Below, piece by piece: positions 31,104 to 38,434 of a DNA stretch of 38,434 nucleotides; the stretch's first letter is position 1; each line of letters opens with the position of its first letter. A program made the translations under genes and the position numbers. The stretch lies in contig NZ_SMKW01000086.1 in NCBI RefSeq assembly GCF_004348985.1, positions 1 to 38,434 of the forward strand, read 5' to 3'. The stretch is from Saccharopolyspora elongata. GTDB taxonomy: Bacteria > Actinomycetota > Actinomycetes > Mycobacteriales > Pseudonocardiaceae. The notes below the pieces were generated by a model that worked only from the letters and a program-made list of their open reading frames with translations, did no database searches and had not been told where the DNA came from.

Positions 31104-32507
31104 ATGGCCAACGAGACGACCGTGAACGACGACGCGCCCGGCGGTGCGCAGGAGCCTGGCCTCAAGAAGGTGATGGGCCCGAAACTGCTGCTCTTCTTCG
31201 TGGTCGGAGACATCCTCGGCACCACGATCTACTCGCTGACCGGCAAGGTCGCCGGCAAGGTGGGCGGGGCGCTGTGGGTTCCGTTCCTGGTCGCCTTCGT
31301 GGTCGCCTTCCTGACCGCGTTCAGCTATCTGGAACTCGTCGGGAAGTACCCGAAGGCGGGCGGCGCGCCGCTGTACGTGCACAAGGCCTTCGGGGTGCAC
31401 TTCCTGACCTTCATCATCGCGTTCGCGGTGATGTGCTCTGGCATCACTTCCGCCGCCTCGGCCGCACAGGCGTTCAGCGGTGACTACCTGGAGGCGATCG
31501 TCGGCGACGGCGTCTCCTCGTGGGCCTGGCTCGTGGCGATCGGCTTCCTGCTCCTGCTGGCCGCGATCAACTTCCGCGGCGTCGGCGAGTCGGTGAAGAT
31601 GAACGTGGTGCTGACCTGCGTGGAGCTCATCGGGTTGGCGATCGTGATCGTCTTCGGCGTCACCGCGCTGATCTCCGGGACGCACAGCCCCGACGTCGAC
31701 CCCGACCCGGGCCGGCTGCTGGAGTTCAACGCCGGCACCTCGCCGCTGCTGGCGATCACCTCGGCGACCGCGCTGGCGTTCTTCGCGATGGTGGGCTTCG
31801 AGGACTCGGTGAACATGGCCGAGGAGACCCGCGACCCGGCCAAGACCTTCCCCCGCGCTCTGCTGCTGGGCATGGTGATCACCGCAACGATCTACCTGGT
31901 GATCGCGCTGATCACCTCGACGCTGGTGCCGACCGAAACGCTGGCGGAGTCCGACGGCCCGCTGCTGCTGGTCGTGAAGGCCGCCGCGCCGTGGTTCCCG
32001 CCGATCCTGTTCTCGCTGATCGCGCTGTTCGCGGTGACCAACACCGCGCTGATCAACATGCTGATGGCCAGCCGCCTGGTCTACGGCATGTCGCAGGAGC
32101 GCATCATCCCGAAGCAGCTTGGGCTGGTGCACCGCACGCGGCGCACGCCGTGGGTGGCGATCGTGTTCACCAGCATCATCGCGGTGGCACTGGTGAGCTC
32201 GCTGAAGATCTCCGACCTGGGCAGCACCACCTCGCTGCTGCTGCTCGTGGTGTTCGCGGTGGTCAACGTGGCGGTGCTGGTCCTGCGCAAGGACAAGGTC
32301 GAGCACAAGCACTTCAAGGCGCCCACCTGGGTGCCGGTGCTGGGCGCGCTGACCTGCGCGTTCTTCGCCAGCCCGCTGTCCGGCCGACCGGGCACGGAGT
32401 ACATCATCGCCGGCATCCTGCTGGGCATCGGCGTGATCTTCTGGGCGATCAACTTCCTCATCGGCGGTCGCAAGCAGAAGTTCGACGCCGCGAAGCTGGG
32501 CAAGTAA
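31104..32507 (+). CDS. APC-family amino acid permease
   Basis: The 467-aa membrane protein with 12 helices is of the amino acid-polyamine-organocation superfamily. Helix 1 'LLLFFVVGDILGTTIYSLTG' has the broken-helix G-x-G/G pattern of the family, and 'FFAMVGFEDSVNMAEETRDPAKTFPRALLLG' is the classic helix 6-7 segment. ATG 31104 was preferred over an in-frame GTG at 31044 because family sequence starts soon after it; neither has a clear ribosome binding site. Substrate not predictable. A strong terminator follows. Confidence 0.9.
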   Translation: MANETTVNDDAPGGAQEPGLKKVMGPKLLLFFVVGDILGTTIYSLTGKVAGKVGGALWVPFLVAFVVAFLTAFSYLELVGKYPKAGGAPLYVHKAFGVHFLTFIIAFAVMCSGITSAASAAQAFSGDYLEAIVGDGVSSWAWLVAIGFLLLLAAINFRGVGESVKMNVVLTCVELIGLAIVIVFGVTALISGTHSPDVDPDPGRLLEFNAGTSPLLAITSATALAFFAMVGFEDSVNMAEETRDPAKTFPRALLLGMVITATIYLVIALITSTLVPTETLAESDGPLLLVVKAAAPWFPPILFSLIALFAVTNTALINMLMASRLVYGMSQERIIPKQLGLVHRTRRTPWVAIVFTSIIAVALVSSLKISDLGSTTSLLLLVVFAVVNVAVLVLRKDKVEHKHFKAPTWVPVLGALTCAFFASPLSGRPGTEYIIAGILLGIGVIFWAINFLIGGRKQKFDAAKLGK

Positions 32508-32521
32508 GTCGCAACCCGAGG

Positions 32522-32554
32522 GCCCTCCGAGCCGATTTCGTCGGCTCGGGGGGC
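32522..32554 (+). terminator. Intrinsic terminator after the APC permease
   Basis: GCCCTCCGAGCCGA pairs with TCGGCTCGGGGGGC over 14 bp (one T-G pair), loop TTTCG, followed by TTTCTG. It lies 14 bp after the permease stop. Confidence 0.88.
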
Positions 32555-32563
32555 TTTCTGCTT

Positions 32564-32569
32564 CTACAG
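32564..32569 (+). promoter_or_regulatory. -10 box TACAGT for a leaderless transcript
   Basis: TACAGT (TAnnnT) ends 7 bases before GTG 32577, which has no ribosome binding site. Transcription would begin at the start codon, directly after the upstream terminator. Confidence 0.5.
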
Positions 32570-32576
32570 TGGCGAT

Positions 32577-33497
32577 GTGCACGAGCCTGTTCCCGCCACC
32601 GGGCGGCAGTTCGAGATCACTTCCGGCGCCGCGCGCGCCGTGGTCACCGAAGTCGGTGCGGCGCTTCGGGTTTTCGAGGTCGGCGGGGTGCCGTACGCGG
32701 AATCCTTCGACGCGGACCGGCTGCCGCCGGGCGGGGCGGGCGGGGTTCTGGTGCCGTGGCCGAACCGGGTCGCCGGGGGCCGCTGGCTGTTCGACGGGGA
32801 GCCGCAGCAGCTGGCGTTGACCGAGCCCGCGCGGCAGAACGCGATCCACGGGCTGTTGCGGCACACGGCGTGGACCCTCGTCGAGCACGCCGAGTCCACA
32901 GTGGTGTTGCACGCGATGGTGCCCGCGCAGCCGGGCTGGCCGGTGCCGCTGCTGACGTCCATCGGCTACGCCCTGGACGAAGGCGGCCTGACAGTCACGC
33001 ACACCGTGGAGAATCTCGGGGCGCGGGCGGTTCCGTTCGGGGTCGGCGTGCACCCGTATCCGCGCGCGGGCAACGCCGCGACCGACGACTGCACGCTCCG
33101 GCTGGCGGCGGCGACGGTGCTGCCGGTGGACTCCGAGCGGTTGCTCCCGGTGCGGCCGCCGCGGGGCCTGCAGGGCGACGAGGTGGACTTCCGCACCGGG
33201 CGTCGGCTGGCCGGGGTGCTGCTGGACACCGCCTTCGGCGGCGCGACTCCGGCGCCGGGCGACGACCTCGTGCGGCACAGCCTCACCGACCCGGACGGGC
33301 GCGGCGTGCAGCTGTGGGCCGACCCGGTGTTCAAGTGGGTTCAGGTCTACACGGCGGACGACTTCCCGGGGCGGGGCAGGGCGATCGCGATCGAGCCGAT
33401 GACCTGCCCGCCGGACGCCCTGAACTCCGGGGTGGACCTGCTGGTCCTGCAGCCGGGCGAGAACTGGATCGGCCACTGGGGCCTCAAGCCCCTCTGA
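32577..33497 (+). CDS. Aldose 1-epimerase family protein
   Basis: The 306-aa mutarotase-fold protein (galactose mutarotase superfamily) is built of beta strands. Active-site-like residues are in place: 'PWPNRVAGGRWLFDG', 'NAIHGLLRHTAWTLVEH' with the conserved His, 'FGVGVHPYPR' with the second catalytic His, and 'IAIEPMTCPPDALNS' with the catalytic Glu. It interconverts anomers of a free sugar; which sugar is unknown. GTG 32577 appears to be a leaderless start. Its 3' end faces the convergent acyl-CoA dehydrogenase gene, with repeat copy 3 between. Confidence 0.93.
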   Translation: MHEPVPATGRQFEITSGAARAVVTEVGAALRVFEVGGVPYAESFDADRLPPGGAGGVLVPWPNRVAGGRWLFDGEPQQLALTEPARQNAIHGLLRHTAWTLVEHAESTVVLHAMVPAQPGWPVPLLTSIGYALDEGGLTVTHTVENLGARAVPFGVGVHPYPRAGNAATDDCTLRLAAATVLPVDSERLLPVRPPRGLQGDEVDFRTGRRLAGVLLDTAFGGATPAPGDDLVRHSLTDPDGRGVQLWADPVFKWVQVYTADDFPGRGRAIAIEPMTCPPDALNSGVDLLVLQPGENWIGHWGLKPL

Positions 33498-33536
33498 CGC
33501 CAACCCCTTCCACTACGCGGAACCCTGGTTCCATGC

Positions 33537-33669
33537 CCGCAATTTCAATGGAAATCGGACCTTCGATTTCCATTGAAATTGCGGACCTCCGGTGTGTCGG
33601 GTGCACGACACACCGGAGGTTGTGGATAGACGGTGTGGATAACTTCCGCAATTTCCATTGAAATTGCGG
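33537..33669. repeat. DnaA-box palindromic element, copy 3 (inverted orientation)
   Basis: Palindrome A (33537-33584) has a perfect 21-bp stem, first arm starting CCGCAATTTCAATGG. The central hairpin (33586-33619) has a perfect 14-bp stem of different sequence from copies 1 and 2. Two DnaA-box-like 9-mers follow in reverse: TTGTGGATA (33620-33628) and TGTGGATAA (33634-33642, complement TTATCCACA). A 24-bp near-palindrome ends it (33646-33669). Read on the minus strand the order equals copies 1 and 2. It fills the convergent gap between the epimerase and acyl-CoA dehydrogenase genes. Confidence 0.9.
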
Positions 33670-33674
33670 GCGAG

Positions 33675-34820
33675 TCAGGCCTTGGCGAGGTGGCGGGCGA
33701 TGAGCATGCGCTGGATCTGGTTGGTGCCCTCGAAGATCTGCAGGACCTTCGCCTCGCGCATGTAGCGCTCCGCCGGGAAGTCGCGGGTGTAGCCCGCGCC
33801 GCCGAGCACCTGGACGGCGTCGGTGGTCACCTTCATCGCCGCGTCCGTCGCGACGAGCTTCGCCACCGACGCCTGCTGCCCGAACGGCAGCCCGGCGTCC
33901 CGCCGCCGCGCGCCGTCGAGGTACGTCGCCCGGGCCGAGTGCACGGCCGCGGCCATGTCGGCGAGCAGGAACTCCAGGCCCTGGAACTCGATGATCGGCC
34001 GCCCGAACTGCTGCCGCTGCTTCGCGTAGTCCACCGCGAGGTCCAGCGCCGCCTGCGCCAGCCCGACGGCGCAGGCCGCGATGCCGAGGCGGCCGGAGTC
34101 CAGCGCCGACAACGCGATCTTCAGCCCGTGGCCCTCGGCTCCGATGAGCCGCTCCGCAGGCACCCGCGCGTCCTCGAAGTACAGCGGCGTGGTCGGCGAG
34201 CCGGTGAGCCCCATCTTGTGCTCGGGCGGGCCGGCGGAAAGCCCCGCCGTGCCGCCGTCGACGAGCAGGCAGCTGATGCCGAGTGGCCCCTCGTCCGAGG
34301 TCCGGGCCATGAGCGTGTAGAAGTCCGCCACGCCGCCGTGCGTGATCCAGGCCTTGGCCCCGTTGACGGCGTACGAGTCGTCCTGCCGCGCTGCCCGCGT
34401 GCTCAGCGCCGCCGCGTCGGAGCCGGCGTGCGGCTCGGACAGCGCGTACGCGCCGAGCAGTTCGCCGCCGATCATCTCCGGCAGCCAGCGGGAGCGCTGC
34501 TCCGCGCTGCCGAAGTGGGCCAGCGGGTAGCAGCTCATGGTGTGCACCGACAGACCGACGCCGACGGTCATCCAGGCGCTGCTGAGCTCTTCGAGCACCT
34601 GCAGGTACACCTCGTACGGCTGGGCGCCGCCGCCGTGTTCCTCCTGGTAGGGCAGGCCGAGGAAACCGGCCTGGCCGAGCAGCCGGAAGGCGTCGCGCGG
34701 GAACTTCTCCGCGGCCTCGTCGCCCGCCGCGCGCGGGGCGAGCTCATCGCGGGCGATCTCGCGTGTCAGCGCGAGCAGGTCGGTGGCTTCTGCGGTGGGA
34801 AGCAGGCGTTGGACGGCCAT
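33675..34820 (-). CDS. Acyl-CoA dehydrogenase
   Basis: The 381-aa FAD enzyme inserts a 2,3-double bond in an acyl-CoA thioester. Domains in order: N-terminal helices, 'GAYALSEPHAGSDAAAL' (signature 1), 'YAVNGAKAWITHGGVADFY', 'YAKQRQQFGRPI' (FAD/electron-transfer segment), and the C-terminal 'EAKVLQIFEGTNQIQRMLIARHLAKA' with the Glu that acts as base in many members. ATG 34820 was chosen, with CAGGAG 11 bases upstream; the frame continues upstream without family sequence. It is divergent from the TetR regulator, which probably controls it. Chain-length preference unknown. Confidence 0.94.
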   Translation of the reverse strand: MAVQRLLPTAEATDLLALTREIARDELAPRAAGDEAAEKFPRDAFRLLGQAGFLGLPYQEEHGGGAQPYEVYLQVLEELSSAWMTVGVGLSVHTMSCYPLAHFGSAEQRSRWLPEMIGGELLGAYALSEPHAGSDAAALSTRAARQDDSYAVNGAKAWITHGGVADFYTLMARTSDEGPLGISCLLVDGGTAGLSAGPPEHKMGLTGSPTTPLYFEDARVPAERLIGAEGHGLKIALSALDSGRLGIAACAVGLAQAALDLAVDYAKQRQQFGRPIIEFQGLEFLLADMAAAVHSARATYLDGARRRDAGLPFGQQASVAKLVATDAAMKVTTDAVQVLGGAGYTRDFPAERYMREAKVLQIFEGTNQIQRMLIARHLAKA

Positions 34821-34860
34821 GGCGGATAGCGCTCCTGATTGCCAGTGTGACAGCTGCCGG

Positions 34861-34900
34861 TAGTACTGATGACCGTACTGTAGGACGTTCTCCAGTACTG
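34861..34900. promoter_or_regulatory. Repeated GTACTG sites, candidate TetR operators
   Basis: GTACTG occurs three times in the 142-bp divergent gap: 34863-34868 (in TAGTACTG), 34875-34880 (in CCGTACTG) and 34895-34900 (in the palindrome CAGTACTG). The neighbouring acyl-CoA dehydrogenase and tetR genes read away from it on both sides. Confidence 0.55.
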
Positions 34901-34962
34901 TGAAAGTCTCACCAGTAGGAACCCGCGCAACCGTTCGAGGGTGCTGTGGCAGGCTTCGTCCG

Positions 34963-35571
34963 ATGACCACCTCCGAAGGCCGTCGCCGGCCGATGAACGC
35001 GCGGCGGGCCCAGCTGCTGGACCGGCTGCGCGACCTGTTCCTCGCGGAGGGGTTCGCGCACTTCACGCTGGACGACCTGGCAGCCCGGCTGCACTGCTCC
35101 AAGTCGACTCTGTACACGCTGGCGGGCAGCAAGGAGCAGCTCGCCGTCCGCGTCGTCGCCCACTACTTCAAGAGCGCCACGCAGCTGGTCGAGCAGCGGG
35201 TCGCGGCGGCCGACGACGTGCGGGAGAAGGTGCGGGCGTACCTGGATGCCGCGGCCGAGGCACTGCGCCCGGCGTCCCGCGAGTTCATCGACGACATGGC
35301 CGCCAACATCGCGACCCGCACCACCTACGAGGCCAACGCGCACGCCGCCGCGGACCGGCTCCGCGGCTTCATCGGCGAGGGCGTGCGGCAGGGCGTGTTC
35401 CGGGAGGTGCACGCCGCGTTCGTCGGCGAGATGGTCGGGCTGACCATCGTCGGCATCCAGCGAGGCGAGATCGGCGAGCGCACCGGCCTGTCCGACGCGG
35501 CGGCGTTCGAGGCGTTGTCGCAGTTCCTGCTCGGCGGGTTGACCGCCCGGTACACAGTGGAGGAAAAGTGA
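34963..35571 (+). CDS. TetR-family transcriptional regulator
   Basis: The 202-aa regulator has the N-terminal HTH 'FTLDDLAARLHCSKSTLYTLAGSKEQLAVRVVAHYF' (residues ~34-69) and a C-terminal all-helical ligand/dimer domain. ATG 34963 (MTTSEGRRRP) was chosen; ATG 34994 is out of frame for consideration only if the basic N-terminus is dispensable, and no strong ribosome binding site distinguishes them. The divergent acyl-CoA dehydrogenase suggests an acyl-CoA-type ligand, as for several actinomycete TetR proteins. Its stop overlaps the PfkB kinase start (GTGA). Confidence 0.93.
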   Translation: MTTSEGRRRPMNARRAQLLDRLRDLFLAEGFAHFTLDDLAARLHCSKSTLYTLAGSKEQLAVRVVAHYFKSATQLVEQRVAAADDVREKVRAYLDAAAEALRPASREFIDDMAANIATRTTYEANAHAAADRLRGFIGEGVRQGVFREVHAAFVGEMVGLTIVGIQRGEIGERTGLSDAAAFEALSQFLLGGLTARYTVEEK

Positions 35572-36494
35572 TCGTCATCGGCGGTGAGGCCCTCGTCGAC
35601 CTCGTTCCGGACCCGTCCACGGCGGACGGCGAGCTCGGGCCGCTGCACCCGCGCCTCGGCGGGGGTCCGTACAACGTCGCGATCGCGCTGGGGCGGCTCG
35701 GGGTTCCCGTCGCGTTCTTCGCCCGGCTGTCCACGGACCAGTTCGGCGACAAGCTCCTCGAACGCCTGCGGTCTTCCGAAGTGGACGTCGACCTGGTGCA
35801 GCGCGGCCCGGAGCCGACGACGCTGGCCGTGGTCGGGCTGGCCGAGGACGGTTCGGCCCGCTACAGCTTCCACACCGAAGGCACCGCTGCCCGCTTCGTC
35901 GCGGACCGGCCGCTGCCCGCGCAGGCCACCGCGCTCTGCCTGGGCACCCTCGGCATGGTGCTCGAACCCGGCGCCTCGGTGTACGAGGAGGTGCTGTTCC
36001 GGGAGGCCGCGCGCGGCCGGTTCGTCGCGCTGGACCCGAACATCCGCGCCGACCTGATCGCCGACCCCGACGCCTACCGCGCGCGGTTCGCCTCCTGGCT
36101 GCCGTCGGTGGGGCTGCTGAAGGTCTCGGACGACGACGCCGAGTGGCTCGCGGACGGCGGGGACGTGCTCGCCGCGGCCCGCGAGTGGCAGCGCAGGGGC
36201 CCGGCGGCCGTGGTGCTGACCAGGGGAGCCGACGGGCTGACCGCGGTGACCGGTGACGGCGAGGTGTCGGTGGCGGGCGTGCGCGCCGAGGTCGCCGACA
36301 CCATCGGCGCGGGCGACACCGTGCAGGGCGCCCTGCTCGCGTGGCTGCACCGCAACGACGCGCTGTCGGCGGACGCCGTCCGCGCGCTCGACCGGGAGCA
36401 GTGGGAGCAGGCGCTGCGGTTCGCCGCGGCCGCCGCTGCGGTCACCGTCTCCCGACCGGGTGCCGAGCCGCCGTGGGCCGCCGAGTTGGCCTGA
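35568..36494 (+). CDS. PfkB-family carbohydrate kinase
   Basis: The 308-aa ribokinase-fold kinase opens with 'IVIGGEALVDLVPD' and has 'LGGGPYNVAIALGRLGVPVAFFARLSTDQFGDKLLERL' (PfkB signature 1 region), and the catalytic/anion-hole motif 'DTIGAGDTVQGALLAWL' with Asp as base near residue 245. A fructokinase-like activity is most likely; the substrate is not fixed by sequence. GTG 35568 follows GGAGGAAAA and overlaps the tetR stop by 4 bases, so it is translated with the regulator. Confidence 0.92.
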   Translation: MIVIGGEALVDLVPDPSTADGELGPLHPRLGGGPYNVAIALGRLGVPVAFFARLSTDQFGDKLLERLRSSEVDVDLVQRGPEPTTLAVVGLAEDGSARYSFHTEGTAARFVADRPLPAQATALCLGTLGMVLEPGASVYEEVLFREAARGRFVALDPNIRADLIADPDAYRARFASWLPSVGLLKVSDDDAEWLADGGDVLAAAREWQRRGPAAVVLTRGADGLTAVTGDGEVSVAGVRAEVADTIGAGDTVQGALLAWLHRNDALSADAVRALDREQWEQALRFAAAAAAVTVSRPGAEPPWAAELA

Positions 36495-36880
36495 CGGTCG
36501 GCGAACCGCGTCTGACGTGCGCGAGGACACCTTGTGAGGTAAACCGCGCGAGGCCGACCGGTCGAGATCGAGTTAGCCCGATCGGATGGGCCCGTTGGTC
36601 ACGATGAACTGCTCGTCCGGCTTCGGAGCGTCGAAAATTTTCCGCCGGAAGCGCCCCGATGTGATGTGATCGTGGTCCCACCTGCCAAAAAGCCGAAACG
36701 CGATTGCTGCGCTGGGACCCCACTGCGGTCTAGCGTGACTACTGACAGGACCCCAACGGGGTGGTGCTGCGGCGGTTCGGACACCCCGACCGGCGCGCGG
36801 GCGACATCGCAGCCCTGCCGCTTGGCTGGGCAACCGCGGTCGCCTCGACACGCACCCCGACGAGCGCGAGAGGTTCCCGA
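36495..36880 (+). promoter_or_regulatory. 386-bp gap upstream of gltA
   Basis: No convincing gene is seen. A low-GC patch (GTCGAAAATTTTCCGCC, 36630-36646) and TAGCGT (36731-36736, possible -10) suggest the gltA promoter, giving a leader of about 140 bases. A small inverted repeat GACCCC-aac-GGGGT lies near 36750-36762. The sequence 36495-36620 shows nothing recognisable. Confidence 0.45.
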
Positions 36881-38185
<1,305 letters not shown>

Positions 38186-38231
38186 ATCGAAACCTGAATC
38201 CAGTCGGCCGCCGACGCGACCGACCCACGTG

Positions 38232-38271
38232 CGGCCCCGGACACCGGCCTCTCGGCCGGTCCCCGGGGCCG
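38232..38271 (+). terminator. Terminator after gltA
   Basis: CGGCCCCGG and ACCGGCC on the left pair with GGCCGGT and CCGGGGCCG on the right around TCTC, with a small internal mismatch. It starts 46 bp after the gltA stop. Confidence 0.85.
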
Positions 38272-38307
38272 ATCCGTGTCGGGGCCGGGTCCCGCCGGTC
38301 CTCTCGG

Positions 38308-38320
38308 CGCAATTTCAATG
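38308..38320. repeat. Truncated left arm of the DnaA-box element, copy 4
   Basis: CGCAATTTCAATG is the same arm as in copies 1-3, again after a gene and its terminator. Agreement stops abruptly after 38320, where GGAAAT would be expected. It is best read as an element broken by the insertion sequence that follows. Confidence 0.6.
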
Positions 38321-38434
38321 AGGTGATCTCAGTGGAATGGGGCTGAGGGTCCGAAGAGGTGTGGGCGTGGGGTCCTGGTAGAAGAGGTCTCACCACAAGA
38401 TCGTCTTCTGTAAGGGCCAGGACCCCACGTGATT
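38321..38434 (+). mobile_element. Probable left end of an insertion sequence, cut by window end
   Basis: Sequence after the broken repeat has a 12-bp perfect inverted repeat, GTGGGGTCCTGG (38367-38378) and CCAGGACCCCAC (38417-38428), around a 38-base loop. A GTG (38429) follows directly and could start a transposase reading out of the window. A hairpin just before a transposase start is known as protection against read-through transcription. The IS family cannot be named from this fragment. Confidence 0.5.

Noticed and set aside
31098..33503. Minus-strand open frame of about 800 codons opposite the APC permease and epimerase
   Set aside because: Mirror frame of two confident genes; it crosses a strong terminator.
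31520..33661. Plus-strand open frame of about 713 codons in another frame across permease and epimerase
   Set aside because: Arg/Gly/Ala-rich translation with no family features, running through the intergenic terminator and repeat.
13185..33669. Replication origin suggested by DnaA-type boxes
   Set aside because: Only one or two boxes per site, sites kilobases apart, no AT-rich unwinding region beside them and no dnaA, dnaN or recF genes.

Overview
The window is high-GC actinomycete chromosome, most likely Pseudonocardiaceae (Saccharopolyspora-like). This is inferred from the strong GC bias, frequent GTG starts, SepH, an EspG/PE/PPE-like type VII secretion substrate cassette, a DUF3558 lipoprotein, a DtxR/IdeR-type iron box, and gene order. 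The order MarR - SpoU methyltransferase - DUF2537 - sepH - serC - citrate synthase - gltA resembles, from memory, the Mycobacterium tuberculosis Rv0880-Rv0896 neighbourhood, with extra blocks inserted. No phage, CRISPR array, tRNA or rRNA was seen. Most of the window looks like ordinary chromosome; the unusual material is mainly intergenic.

Layout. 1-1940: a small Cys/His protein and a membrane-anchored beta-propeller protein. 1968-5177 (minus): EspG-like chaperone, a PE-like protein with a YxxxD signal, a DUF3558 lipoprotein and a PPE-like protein with a huge Gly-rich tail; no secretion-machine genes are present. 5271-9078: DUF2530, an AzgA-type purine permease, and a MarR/MFS pair behind a perfect 20-bp palindrome. 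9070-9314: an orphan iron box, two strong hairpins and a repeat, then sodA (minus). 10140-13080: cobalamin riboswitch and overlapping btuF-btuC-btuD genes. 13367-15920 (minus): a GCS2-family ligase and an aldo/keto reductase. 16132-18667: SpoU methyltransferase, DUF2537 and sepH. 18935-22416 (minus): serC, a SEC-C protein and a first citrate synthase. 22696-28435: ureABC-ureF-ureG-ureD plus a urea channel gene, without ureE. 28737-33497: pdxH, an MFS transporter, an APC permease and an aldose 1-epimerase. 33675-36494: acyl-CoA dehydrogenase divergent from a TetR regulator coupled to a PfkB kinase. 36881-38185: the main citrate synthase gltA. The window ends inside what looks like the left end of an insertion sequence.

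How the parts work together. Urea uptake, urease and its nickel-loading factors form one co-directional unit divergent from a citrate synthase gene across an unusually AT-rich control region. B12 import is controlled by its own riboswitch. serC and pdxH belong to the serine and vitamin B6 pathways.

The most interesting signal is a dispersed intergenic element of about 135-145 bp. Three complete copies (13185-13328, 17564-17698, 33537-33669) each sit exactly between two convergent genes. All have the same order: a palindrome built on CCGCAATTTCAATGG, a DnaA-box-like 9-mer (TTGTCCACA or TTATCCACA), a GC-rich hairpin, and a second palindrome. A fourth copy after gltA is cut off after 13 bases, apparently by the insertion sequence. 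Two further repeat families (TTTCGCGCGAAA-type paired hairpins, and a CCGTGAGTGTTTTGTGTCG hairpin) also occupy gene ends.
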